This document shows, piece after piece, positions 23,091 to 36,270 of a stretch of 64,000 nucleotides of DNA. Origin of the DNA: Undaria pinnatifida (Eukaryota > Sar > Phaeophyceae > Laminariales > Alariaceae); contig JABAKD010000010.1 of NCBI GenBank assembly GCA_012845835.1, forward strand, positions 17,681,204-17,745,203, given 5' to 3'. A program made the position numbers and the translations under genes. The notes beneath the pieces were generated by a model. It was not told the origin of the DNA. It did not search any database and saw only the letters and a program-made list of their open reading frames with translations. Position 1 is the stretch's first letter. Each line of letters begins with the position of its first letter.

Positions 23091-23830
23091 AAACATCGAT
23101 CCGGTGACATACAACATAAGTCATCCATCCACACCCGTCCAATGGAATGTAACACTAGCCTACCCTGCTACCAAGAATCTCGAAACGTAAAACATCCGTC
23201 TGGTGAATATAACACTAGCCTACCCTGCTTCCAAGCTCAAAAAAGTAGAACATCCGTCGGATGAACAATAACACTAGCCTATCCTGCTTCCAAGAAGCTC
23301 CCAAAGTCAAACATCTGTCGGGTGCCTATAACACCAGCCTACCCTGCTTCCCACGGGCTCCAGAAGTCCGGTGAATATAACACTGGTCCACCCGTCACCC
23401 CCGTCAACAAGACGATTGTTTGCCAAGCAGACATGCACGGAAAAGCGCTTCAAACAATAGAACATCCGCTCGGCGACTATAACACTAGCCTACTCTGCTT
23501 CCAAGGAGCCCCAAAAGTAAAATGTTGATCCGGTGAATATAACACCAGCCTACCCGCCCCCCCCCGCCAAGAGGGCGGTGCTTTTGCCAAGTAAAAACGC
23601 ACGGAAAGGAGCACAAACAACAATACATCCACCCGGCGGTGAGTATAACACTAGCCTACCCTGCTTCCAAGAGTAACACGTGTGTCCGGCGGTAAACCTA
23701 ACAACTAGCCTACCCCGCCACACCACCTCGTTGTGAAAGGTGGTGCTCTGCCTGCCCACCAGACAGGCACGCAAAGCCACTCCCAGCAATAAGACATCCG
23801 CCCGGTGAGTATAACAACAGCCCACCCGTC
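23090..23830. repeat. Minisatellite, about 60-bp unit
   Basis: About ten units with ATAACACTAGCCTACCCTGC followed by TTCCAAG and then AACATCCG(T/C)C(T/C)GGTGA. Unit length is variable. Confidence 0.9.
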
Positions 23831-24619
23831 AATCCCATCAAGAAAACGATGCTTTGCCGAGCAGGCAAGTCGAAAATGTCTTGACCCGCCCATCCATCCA
23901 TCCACATGTAGTAGGCATGGACAGGCACCGCTAAAGGGAAGCAGCGTTACTTATTTCATTGCACATCTGCTGCTTGCTACCATTTATCTATTACAACGAG
24001 CGCGTCTGTGTGCGGGCTTTTCCTATAGCGCGCCCCGCACGCACACGCGTAGCAATTCCTATGGAAACCTGCTGGTACTCCACCCCCCGCCCCATCCCAC
24101 CCCCTCCCCCCACTAGAATAAGCAGAGCACATTTCTCGTCTCCTTTAGGGTCAACCACGAAAAAACGAAACGAACAAGGAAAGGATCAGAACTGAGAAAA
24201 AATGGCAACAACGTTCATCACAAAACTAAACAAAACAAAAAGAAACAAAAAGAACAGAGACACGCTACTCCACAATCGGTGAGTGTCACTCACGACGACA
24301 CTTGGCATAGTATCCTCTGACTTGTGCCGTGATTTTTTCTGCCGTAAATATCGCGCACTCGCGTATAATATGATACGTCTTGCGATATCTTTCTTTCTAA
24401 CCCACCCATTGTACATACACGGTCCTGTTAAAAACTCAAACCAACTATAAAGCCACGTCTCCTATGTTGTGTGTTTTCATCTCTCTCTACGCAAGTTGCG
24501 CAAAGTCTTGACTAGCGTAGGTTACCCATACTCAAAACAAGACGATGAGGGATAGGTAGAGAGCATCGACGGTATACAACAACACAAAAAATAAACGAAA
24601 ATGAAAACTTGGAAAACAA

Positions 24620-26230
24620 AAAGAAACGTTATCCCATTCGGTCACGAGCTTCGAACTGCACGCGCCGGATGTTCACAGCCAAACGCGATCCAGAAAGTAA
24701 AAACTTTTCATACCATAAGTAAGTCGCGCAAGTAAACCGAATGCAAACCCAAACGTAGTACTTTCGAGACAAGCCAACCAGAAAGTAAGCCGAACGTAAT
24801 CCAGACGGAATGCTTTCAGGAAAAGTCAAGCAAGTAGACTCAAACCCAAAGGGGACAGATAGTCTGACGTGAATTTCACGTGAACCGTGGTAAGCCCGAA
24901 AGCAAACCAACAAAAGTGACAAAATTTTTTTTCGCGACACTTCCCATCACGTAAGCTGAATGAATAATGCACCTTACGCAACCGAAATCAACCGAACGCA
25001 ACCGAGCGCAACCCAAAGGTTGACACAACACTAACCCCTTCTTCGCGGCAAGTCACGCTGGCCGAATGCAATTCAGATAGGGGACCAGTTCACGTCATTC
25101 GAGCCGAAAAATGCAACCCAGCAGTTGACATTCTCATGATCCGAAAGATTGAATGAATGAATGCAACCCAAAACGTGGCGCTTTTTTCACGACAAAACGA
25201 TCACGGGAGCAACTCAAACGAAACGCATTCCAAAAGTCTCTCCAAAGGGAACAGCACGGTTTCTCTCGACAAAAAACACGCCAAGCAATCACCGAATGCA
25301 GAGCCCGCCCGGATGTGACAACAACACTTTTTCTTTCTGTCACAAGCCATATACGTATGTGGTACATCGACACCACAAAAAAAAAAGCACGCCAATCAAG
25401 CCAAATGCAGCTCAAACGTCACACTTTTCTTTCATGACGAGGTCACATGACACACATGACAACGCCAATGAAGCCGAATGCAGCTCAAACGTCACCCTTT
25501 TCTTTCATGACACGTGCTGCGACAGAGGTAGCATGTTCGGGCCAAAACGGTTTCTGAATGACTTAAGACACTCCTTAACCCAAAATCGACGGAAGTAAGT
25601 CATTTTTTTTTTCGCAGTTTTTTTTTTTTGGGGGGGGGGCACCTAGGCCATGGAATTCTTCCTCAAAATCAGTTTTTGGGTATGAAAGAAAGAAATATCC
25701 TGAAATTAGGATCCTCAAAAAAAAAGGGTGCACCAATACCGTAGCGCGTGAAACATATATAATGGAAGTCATATGGACGTCGACACGAAAACATCACGTC
25801 AACTAAACCGAATGCAAACAAAATGCGACAGTTTTTTTACGGCAAGAGCCACGTATGGTAAGTCGTCACCAAAAATCTCAATCAAGTGTAGGCTCAAACG
25901 CAACCCAAGGGTAACATTTTTTTTTTACCGCAAATCAGGTGGTACTTCGAATGCAACCCAAAGGTAGGAAACGAAGAGCTTTTACGTCAACTCACGTAAG
26001 GCCAAAAAATGCAATCCAACAGGTGAAAAAGATTAATGAAAAAAGACATGAACGTCAAGTCACGCCGCTCCTTCAACTCAAATCGAGCCACAAGAAAGGT
26101 ACTTCCTTCCGCACGCGGAGCGGAAAAAAATGGCATTTCCTTCGGAACTCGGAACAAAAAAAATACTTCATTCCTTCCGAGCTCCAACAACGAGAGATAC
26201 TCACTTCCGAAATCAAATAAACAAAGGTAC
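24620..26230. repeat. Large degenerate minisatellite, GAATGCAACCCAAA units
   Basis: Spaced units with CC(G/A)AATGCAACCCAAAG, TTTTTTTCGCGACA and AAGTCACG recur every 50-100 bases across about 1.6 kb. Between 25540 and 25690 a family-E MITE fragment is embedded. Short open frames are not conserved between units. Confidence 0.7.
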
Positions 26231-26399
26231 TCCACTCCCTGATTCATTTTATTTTCTTGTTTCCCCCCTAAGTTCGAGCAGCGCACGGGGCGCGATTAAA
26301 AATCGCGCCAACCCGACGTGAACTAACTCCTGCTAAGCTAAGGCTGATGATGATATGGTACCCTCATCCGAAGACGTACTGGTTTCCTATCTCGCATAG

Positions 26400-27080
26400 G
26401 TCAGACACAGCCCCTAGCCCCGAAATATCGCTGCCATCCTTGTTTTGGATGTCTTGGCACTGAGATCACACCAAAAAAAGTGAGCCATGTAACGAGAAGC
26501 AAGAGGGTGGATGGAAGCAAGGGCAGAGGTTGGATAAGATATATTAGATCGATGCTGATTGAAGCCGGAAGGAGGTACAGAAGCAAGGGTGCCATGTAAA
26601 CGAGAATTAAAGGGTGGATGAAGAGTGCCACGTTAATGAGAAAGCGAGGGTGGATGGAGCGAGGGCAACAGGTAGATTGCATCCATGACAAGCCGGAAGA
26701 AGGTGCAGAAGCACGGGTGCCATGTAAACGAGAAAGCAAGGGTGCATGAAGCGAGGGCAGCAGATGGATTAACTGGATGGAGCGAGGACAGCAGAAGGAT
26801 TAACTACATACTCGGAGTATTTTCGAAGCTCAAGTTGAAGGGGACACTCCCGCCGGCGATGAACTCTCTCATTAACAGGTGTTCAACTCGCAAACACGTG
26901 TTTAACTCACGAGCAGAGGTTTAACTCACAAACGGGGGGTTCATAAATTCGCTTACTTAACAGGTGTTTTAAGTCACGAACAGCTATTTAAGTCACTAGC
27001 CGGTGCTGAAGTAATGAAATGAACAGGTGCTCAAGTGATGGAACAAGTGTTTCAAGTAATAACGTACAGGCGTTTAAGTA
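26400..27080. repeat. Two decayed tandem arrays
   Basis: 26480-26800 repeats GGGTGCCATGTAAACGAGAA and GGATGAAGCGAGGGCAGCAG. 26870-27080 repeats a unit of about 24 bases, AGGTGTTTAACTCACGAAC. Both lie downstream of the last identified exon of the beta-helix gene. Confidence 0.8.
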
Positions 27081-27102
27081 ACAATAATGTTCGTCGACGT
27101 AC

Positions 27103-27265
27103 CTCTTGCTCGCCGCAGTAGTTGTCTTCAAAGTTCAAGTTGAAAGGCACGCCCCCGTCGGCGATAAAGTCCAGCTCCGCATGGTTGAGAATTGCGCCCC
27201 CGTAGCCGGTTCCCACGTTGGATATGAACTCCGCACCATCGTAGAACACCAATTTCCCCCCAGTT
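27103..27265 (-). CDS. Beta-helix gene exon 13 (last one identified)
   Basis: One base then 54 codons: TGGKLVFYDGAEFISNVGTG, YGGAILNHAELDFIADGG, ending FEDNYCGEQE. FISN and GGAI lie on one turn as in Pmp repeats. Acceptor CATAG|AACTGG; donor GAG|GTACGT, so at least one more exon is expected at lower coordinates. Confidence 0.8.
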
Positions 27266-30200
27266 CTATGTAAGCAAGGCGCGCAACATGCAAGAGCAAC
27301 ACACGAGGAAAGTATGAAAATGGGTTAGTTAGTTAGTCAGGTCGTTTTCTGATGAAAACAACAAGATGAAGAACAGAGGGATTTTCGAGGTTGAATGAAA
27401 AGCATGGCCCCGACCTCCCGGTCGGGTCTGGCGGTTTTCAAAATCTCGCGGGTCGAGTCGGGTTGGATCAGGAGGTGTTGGAAATCTTGCGGATCGGGTC
27501 GGGTCGGGTCGGGTCGGGTCGGGAGGCATTCAAATATCTCTGATCGGGTCGGTTCACGTTGTCGGTTCACGTTGGCTCGAACCGACCCGACCCGCGATGA
27601 CTAACCTGACCCGTGAAAAAAAATCCCCTGATAACGAGCTAATCATCGTGACAAAAAAAAAAAAACATGGGAATCCGCGCTAACTGCGTAACCCAGTGGC
27701 TATGGTGTATATCTTTAATGCAAACAACGACGGGTAACCCTATACTTGGAAGTATCATCATGTTGTGTATGTATGTGTGTATGTTGTGTTATGCTAATGT
27801 GACTCACTCGTTGATGAAGCCTCCTCCGTCCATAACGGCGGTGTTGTCTCGCACCATCACCTCTCCCCGGAAGACCACCTTGCCGTAGTTAACCATAGCC
27901 CCGCCGTTGTAGCCCCTGTCAAAAGGCATAAAATAAGCGTCGACGGGCAGAAAAAAGAACACGTACATACAAAAGCAGCTAGTTTTAAACGCGTGCTATG
28001 ATGATAGATAGAGGGAACAGCAGTATTGTGCTGTCCTTTTTTTTTCTTCCGAATAACGGATGGACCTCCTTCACCCTAAATCGCCGGAAATTTCTTTCAT
28101 TTTTTTTTCTTGGGATGATCTGTTTTGCATACCTAGGCCCATCATGTGTATTATTACGTTTATCGATCGGGCTGGGACGTTCAGCTTGTTAGAAAAAAAC
28201 TTTTTTTTGTTTTCGGTGAGGTATAATAGAGAGAAGGCTAGCTCTTTTAACCCAATTCCAACTCGAAAAAAAAATATCTTTGTCTAATTCCAAGTGTTCA
28301 GTTACCATGTCGGGACTGCGGTGCTAAAAGGGTGAACTACGCCAGAGGTATATACCGTTTTTTGGCTTTTTTTTTTCTTGCCCTGGATGACGTGGCTTTT
28401 CTAACCTCAACATCGTCGTTTTTTTGCAATAATATTTGTTTTTTCTGTATACCTGGGCTATATATGGGGCTTGCTCTCATCGGGTCGCGTCTTAAGCTTT
28501 AACTCGAAAACAGCTTCTGGATGAGGCAAAAGAACCTTGTAGGGAAAAAGTGATGCACCGCTACCCCATATACTGTAGCATCTGTGATTTCTTTGTTATT
28601 TTATTTCGTTCATTCATCCTCCGGTGAATGGATGTGGAAAAATAAAGCTTAATATTCAAGCTCACCAACACTTCACGTATTTTCATACCCCGTCGTGTGT
28701 CGATTTAACTCAACTGCATTCGCGACCCAGCGCTAGCTTAGCTGGCTGCCGTGTCATTCGGTTCCCGAGACAGCGATTGCGCGAGCTGTCCCTATCGACG
28801 GTCCCCCTTACTAGCATGTGCGATCAATTTTTTCATCATAGCAAAAATTATCCTTGTAAAAAAAAAGCAAACATTTTGTTCCCACGAACGTCGGTGCGTT
28901 TCTGAAGGGGTTTTGATCACTAGTCCCAAGTAAATTGCCCCGAAAAACGGGTTTCGAGTTGTGAAGGCGGTAAGGGTTGGTTGGGGGCTGGTGTTTGGTT
29001 GTATGTACGGGGAGACTTTTTTTTTTGGTGCGCCGTCGAATCGTTTTTTTTTTTTTACGATTTTGCACCTACAGCAAATTGATTGGTCGTCATTTTGTTC
29101 TTCTCTTCTATTTTTTGTGATTGTACCCATTTTAAGCTCAAAGATGTCGGATGACGGCACTCTTGACTGTTGACGGATAACCGTCAAGGACAGGACCGAT
29201 TCATGCAAAAAAACACTTCAGTACGTCTAACGACGCCTTGACGGGACAAAAGCCCGTCAACCTACACACATACATTTGCCGTCTGACACTGCTGTGCGGC
29301 ATGAATTTCAAGTTCAGCACGCATCACCCCAGAACATCATTTACTACAAGTATGGCAAAACCAACCGGAACCTAATGGGGTAAGAAAAAAAAGGAAACCT
29401 ACTCACCAAGTGAATGAAGCCTAACAAAACGAACACAAACAAAAATGTTGCTTCGCCTCCCACGGACTGCAGGCAAAATCAAATCAAGCAATCACCGAGA
29501 CAAGCCTCCTTCCCCCACAGGACCCAGGCGGGGGTGCGGTGCGCGCGTGCGTGTGCGTGCGTGCATGCGTGGGTATGGAGGGGAGCTATTTTTATTAGCA
29601 GACGAGGGGCGGGGAGCAGGCTAAGGATGGACTTGACTTGACTTGACTTGGCTTGGCTTGACTTGACTTGACTTGACTTGACTTGACTTGACTTGACTTG
29701 ACTTGACTTGACTTGATTTGATTTGGATTGATTTGGATTGACTGACTGACCTGTTTCCTTGCCATAACGCGGAGTTTTTGCAGAGCACGACCGAATCGTC
29801 TTGATTCCAGACCGCTCCGGCTTCGCTTCCTTCTTCCTCCTGGTTCACATTAATCCACATAAATTTGACCGATGGGGCGGTGGCAAAGAGGGAGGGGTTC
29901 CGTGCGTGCGGATTCATAAAATATTATCCGACATAAGATCGATGCGGCGATGGAAGAGGGGGGGGGGGGGCGGTCTGTGTGTGCGTCGGCACAGCGCAAA
30001 ACACGGAATAAACAGGTAATACTTTATCAAGGATTTTGTTGGTATATAAGTTACCGCTGGCTGGATAGAACGGACCCAAGTTTTTTTTAGGGGGGGGGGG
30101 GTAGGACTTGGGCCTCGCCTATCGTCTCTCTCGGATGTGGAAGTTATACGAACCCTTGTGGAGCCCATGTTCTTTCTCTTCATTGTGTGCGCGCATGCCG

Positions 30201-33200
30201 CGCACACACGGCAGCAGCGCAGGCAAGCTGTGCTAAGCTATGCATGCGCGTGTCTTGCAGGCACTTGCTTTCACCGGAGTTGGACAGCAAAACCGTCATC
30301 AGCTGAATCTACAATAGGTGCATCCCGGGCTGCCTGCTTCGTGCGAAGGATGCTTGCTGCCTGCGATCGTCGGTTTAATTCGTCAATTTTTCCCTATACT
30401 ATAATCAAGATATAATCAATCCCCAACACGGACAACTAAACACCTAAAATCCCTTACAAACTAACGAAGGTCTTGCGCGCTTAGTATGTGGTATTGTTTA
30501 CTGTTCGGGAGTAAACGAGTTTATTTAACTAACTTACACCAACTAAGAAAACCTCGCCTCGAAGTAGGCAATCAAATTAAGCAAGCACCCCGCGCCCTCC
30601 CCCCCCCCCCCCCCCCTGCGCCCTCTCGTTACCCCCATCTTCCTCTTCTCGTCAAATGGCTAATACAAGCAACAAGTGAGTCCCCCCCCCCCCCCGCCCC
30701 CCCGCCCTCCGACCCGCCCCCGCGCTGGTCAATCGAATCACGTCGGACAAGAGCGATAATATTATTTTTTTTGCGCACGCCCCCCTTCCCCCGCGCCCGC
30801 GCTCGTCAAACGACACCACTGCTGTGTGCGTTTCGCAGCGTGTGCTATGTGTTACCTTGGAGACGTTGTCGCTGATGGTCATCTCTTCGTGCAGGATGAT
30901 CTTGCCCCCTCTGGAGTTGACGAACGCCGACCCGGCCTGGTGTCGGGTCGGTAATAGGTAAGCAATGATGCGGCAACGAGAGGAAAAACAAGCAAGAAGG
31001 GTTGATTGATTGAGGGGCAGGTGTTTAACGGGTTCGATGTTCTTCCGTCTTTTTCGAGCCATGAGGTGTTCGGCGAGTCGCATGGAGGGTGAACTGCATC
31101 CTGCCAGGAACCGCTCGTAAGACGGACTTCGCCTACTTTCTTGCTTGCGGATGACAGCGACCAATGAGTGACTGTGCTTTCTGGTGTGGCCAGCGACCAA
31201 TGAGTTACTTGGTTTTCTGGTGTGGCCAGCGACCAATGAGTTACTTTGTTTTCTGGTGTGGCCGCTCCAGAGACAGCAATGGGTACTAACTACCCAGTAA
31301 CTGCCTAACCTAACCCTACGATGCCTGAAGCCTCGAGAGTGTGATTGATTGACAACCATCGCTTCCCCTTGCATCCGATTCTACAAAACGTCCATCGATC
31401 GGTTGAACTTCCTATACCAGGTAGGTATTTTAACTGGTCGGTATCGGACAAAACTGATATTTTTCGAAATATAATTTTGCCTTACTTAGTCTATGTACCT
31501 GGGCTGTGTTTTCTGAAAATGTGGTTCCTCTTTTGCAGCGAATAGTGCCTCCCGAGTTGTACACGCCTCCGCCGTATCCTCCGCCGCTCTCGTCGCCATC
31601 GTCACTACTGTCGCTGTCGCTGTCGCTGTCGCTATCGCTGTCGCTGTCGCTGTCGCTGTCACTGTCGCTGTCGCTGTCGCTGTCACTGTCGCTGTCGCTG
31701 TCGCCGTCGTCGTCGTCGTCGCCCTCATCGCTTCCTGTCGCCTGCGAGGTAGGCGAGTTTTTTCAAAGATTTACGCCCCAAGCAGAAGTCAAGATATTGT
31801 ATTAAAGCGTGGAAATACGCATCGTACACACCTTTACTTCATTGTTAAACTAACTGGTCAGAGGATCGATGGTGTTTAGCAGCAGATACCTTGCTAAACT
31901 GTTGGACGTCTAACCCTCGACGTATACTTGTATGGTGGGCGGATTGTGTGTGCGCAGCAGATGTCATACCTTGCTAAACTATTTAACGTCTCAGGCCCTC
32001 AACATATATTGTACAGTGAGCGGGTATATGTCAATGACATTCTTCATGCTACCACTGTATAGTCGACGTCTGTCTCACTGCTGCTACTGTGAAAAGGTTG
32101 CGACGTTCGCTATAAATCGCCTCCTGAAACAACCATAAAGCAGTGTGAGTGAGTATCCATCCTTCACATTAAAATGATATTTCCGCCCATCGACATCCAG
32201 CACAACAACCGATGTCCCTGCCGATGTCTCATCCTAGAGATACGAAGACGAGCTCTCTCTGTGGTCACACACGCTACGAGACACACAGAGACATACACAT
32301 TGCAAATACAGCAAGGTCATTTCGGCCATGTGCATTTGAGTGCGTTCATCCTTGTTCTACAGTAGTAGTACAACCCAATACGTTTTACGGGAAAAAAAGC
32401 ATACACACAAAGAAAAAAAAAAAAAAAAAAAAAGTGGATCATAATCCTGTGCATTAATAAAACATGTATACCAATCCTGTGCAATCTAAATCTTGCTTGT
32501 GCATAAAAATCGAACGTGCCTGTTATAGTCGTCGTTAGACTAGGAAGATTTTCAAGCTTCATCTTGCATTTTGCCCTGCGGTGGACTAATCTTGGGACCA
32601 ATCTTGCGACAAAATCTTGAGCAATTGAACATGCCTGCCTGTCTGTGTCGGTCATCATCATTTCTCTCCCAGCCCGCCCTCAATATTGCCATGCCAGCCT
32701 CACAGAGAAGAATCGCGCCCGCCTCGCCCGAGGAGCGCCAGAAAAAAAAAGCATCATGACATCATGACTTTAAATAAAACCCTTTCCCCATCCATCCCTT
32801 TCCCCATCCATCCAGACCCCCCTTCGCACGACAAAATCATTTTTATGTTATGTTCCATCATGCCATAACATATTGTCCATCCCGCCCCTCGCACGATGAA
32901 AGCGCTACGAACGAGGTGTTTTTTTTTCGTGCAAGATAGCGAAAAGAGAACGCTTCTGTCCCATCCCATCCCTCGCATGGTAATAGAAAATAGAAAATAA
33001 TACCAGGCATTTTTTTGGGTTACTTACGTCGTCTTTCATTTTTTTGTTCTTTTTATTTAGTTTTTATTGTTTTGTCAAAATGTACATTCTCCAATCCCTC
33101 CCCCCTCCCCTCCCCCTCCCGCCTCGCACGGTGAACATATTCGTTTTACTTGATGGTAAACAGTCTTCTCCCATCCCGTCTCTCGAACGCTGAAATATGG

Positions 33201-36200
33201 CTTGTTGCTGCTCCATTGCGCCAGTAAAATATGGTCCCATCCCATCCCTCCCACCACAAAAGAATGCTTTTTACGCGTTCTATCATATCTCGTCATGACA
33301 AAGAAATATTCTCCCATCCCATCCCATCCCATCCCATCCCATCCCATCCCATCCCATCCCATCCCATCCCATCCGATCATTCCGCCAACTCCCCCCCGCC
33401 CCAAATAAATAACAAATCAAGCCTCTCCATACCTCGTTGTGGGCGAAATTGGCGTCGTCCATAAACCTTACGTAGCCCCCATTCCAAAGCCCACCCCCGT
33501 TCCCCCCCGCACCAACGCCATTCCCTTCCATCTCCATGGCCAGGTCCACCACCAGCTGTCCCGTGGGAGCATTCCATACAGCCCCTCCGTCTCCCGCGCC
33601 CCCCCTGATGCGTCCGTCTTCCTCAAAGGGGTAGACGGAGTTGTCGAGAAAGGATGCTCCGCCTCGCAGCCGGACAAAGCCTTGGTTAGAGATGACTGCC
33701 CCGTGGAAAATTGAGTGGTTGTTTGCCTGTGACCATGCCACACCCAAACCAAACGAAAACGTGTGTGAGTGAGGTGGGTAGAGGTAGGTAGGTAGGTAGG
33801 TAGGTAGGTAGGTTTGAGTTGGGTTTATGTGAAAAAAATAAAAAAAATAAAACACTACTTTATTGCAGTGGCTCGTGGTCACTTTTGCGCTGTTTTAATT
33901 TCTCGATATGATATCCCTTGATGGGAAGGTTGGCTAGGTTGCGCCAAGCTAAACCACCTAACGGTGTGTTTGGTTACAGAGTCACTACTCGTGCGAGTAT
34001 GATAGTATGATAGTATGTATAATAGCATTACAGCTAGTATGATAGTGAACACCAGGGTGGATGGAGAGAAAAAGGTGGGGGCACCTCCTACCACATATAG
34101 CCTTGCTCTTCAGATGTCTGTGAGATACCTGTGTGCCTGCGTGATATATATATTCAAGTCAGATGATATAAAGGGATGTCTTACTGCTTCAATCGTCAGG
34201 TTTGTCCCCTTTGAGGATTTATAGTTTCCAAGCACATATTGAAATGTCCCGCCCCCCGCCCCCCCCCCCCCTCCCCTCCCCCTCCCCTGACCCCTCTTGT
34301 TCATGAAAAACCCCAACCCTCCCATCAAGAAAAACTCACCCACATATATCGTAGCATATTACGAGTACCAACAACGCAGCTTGCAAAGATGATGAAAGAT
34401 GACTATTGACCCGAAATTCGTCGAACTCAGAACTCACGGCTAACGTCCTTGAAATATTTTCATAAAATAAAGTTCCAAAAGCGGCGCAGCCGCGTTTCTC
34501 GCCCGCTTCTCGCCCGCTTTGGGTCCGGGTTGGGGCCAGGGTTGGGGTCAGGGTTATGGTCAGGGTTGGGGTTAGGGTTGGGGTTAGGCTTAGGGGTTGG
34601 ATCCGACCAGGAAGCGCTTTCTGGCTCGCAAGCGCGCACAGCCCACGCCACCGCCCCAAAGATCCGGGCGGCCAACTTGTTAGGAAAGCTCTTTTTTTGC
34701 GATGTTTTAATTTTTCGATATCAACCCTTAATGGGATGGTTAGTACCATACTATTAATAGTATGATAGGATTATAGTATGGTTAGTATGATGGGATTATA
34801 GTATGGTTAGTATGATAGGATTATAGTATGGTTAGTACCATACTATTAATAGTATGATAGGATTATTGTATGGTTAGTATGATGGGATTATAGTATGGTT
34901 AGTATGATAGGATTATAGTATGGTTAGTATGATGGGATTATAGTATGGTTGATATGATAGGATTATAGTATGGTACTAGTATGATGGGATCATAGCATGG
35001 TAAGTATGATAGGATTTATAGTATTATAGTTAGTGTGATATGATCTATAGTATGATTTATAGTATGGTTAGTATGATAGGATGGTTAGTATGATAGTATC
35101 GTTAGTATAATAGTATGGTTAGTATGATAGGATTATAGTATGAGTATTATTAGTATGATAATATTATAGTATAGTTAGTATGATTGTATTATAGTATGAG
35201 AGTGAACACCACGTGTGGAGAAGAGGGGGGGGGTACCTCGCACCATATAAATAAATCCTTGCTCTTCAGCTGTCTTTGAGATCGACCATTTTTTTTTTTT
35301 CTAAAACTTTTTTTTTTTTTTTTGCAAGCTGCGTGTGATACTTACCTTACTTCTCGATCGCGCGTGTTATATATACAGTATATATTGTTCTTTTAGGACT
35401 AGCTATAGCGCACAGGAGGAGGACATGACGGATTGCGCACGATCGGAAAAGAACGCCTTCGAAGGCATGTTTCGTGTGAGCTCAGAAAATTCTTAGAATC
35501 TGCTGCTGCTGCAGTCCTATCGTGGGATGACTGCACGATAAAAAAGTACAGGCAGTACGAAGTACCTCTTTTCGGCAAAAATACATATTAAATCGCCCGA
35601 ATTTGAAGGATTTTTTTCCCTTGTTTTTTTTTGTTTTTGTTCTTGTATGCCTATCTAGGCCATGGGATTTACTAATCGGGTTTCACGTTCATTCTTACAT
35701 GTATATGAAAATCAGAAAAAGAAAGAGGACGCATGGTGCGTGCGTGCGCGCGCCTCCAACGTATTATACGCACAAACAGCAGTAGTAGCATGTCTTTATT
35801 ATTTCGTTACCTGAATGGAGTTGCCGCGGAAAGTAGCTCGGCCGCTCATGTCGACCGTCCCGCCTTCCTCCACGTTGAAGATGCCACCGTCGGCTTGCTG
35901 CGATTGTTGAAAAACGTGATGAAAGAGGAAAAAAAAACGTCGTCTCGTGAGGGGTTATTTTGGGTTCACGTCAAGAGTATTCTTTTATTAGAAGCTCGCT
36001 CTTTCGTGCTTTTACGACTTTGTTGAAAAAGGAAGACAAAAAATGCCGCCAGGGTCTTTCTTGGGAGTTAATAAAGTTAAGGCGAGGGTATTCTTTTATT
36101 AGAAGCTCGCTCTTTCGTGCTTTTACGACTTTGTTGAAAAAAGGAAAACAAATTTCGCGAGGGTCTTTCTTGGGAGTTAAATAAAGTGAAGGTGAGGGTA

Positions 36201-36238
36201 CTTTTATGCGAAGCTGATTCGTGCTGTTACGACTTTGC

Positions 36239-36270
<32 letters not shown>

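Noticed and set aside
23090-23830. CRISPR-like array of regularly spaced repeats
   Set aside because: Units are contiguous and variable in length without unique spacers; a minisatellite in a eukaryotic genome.
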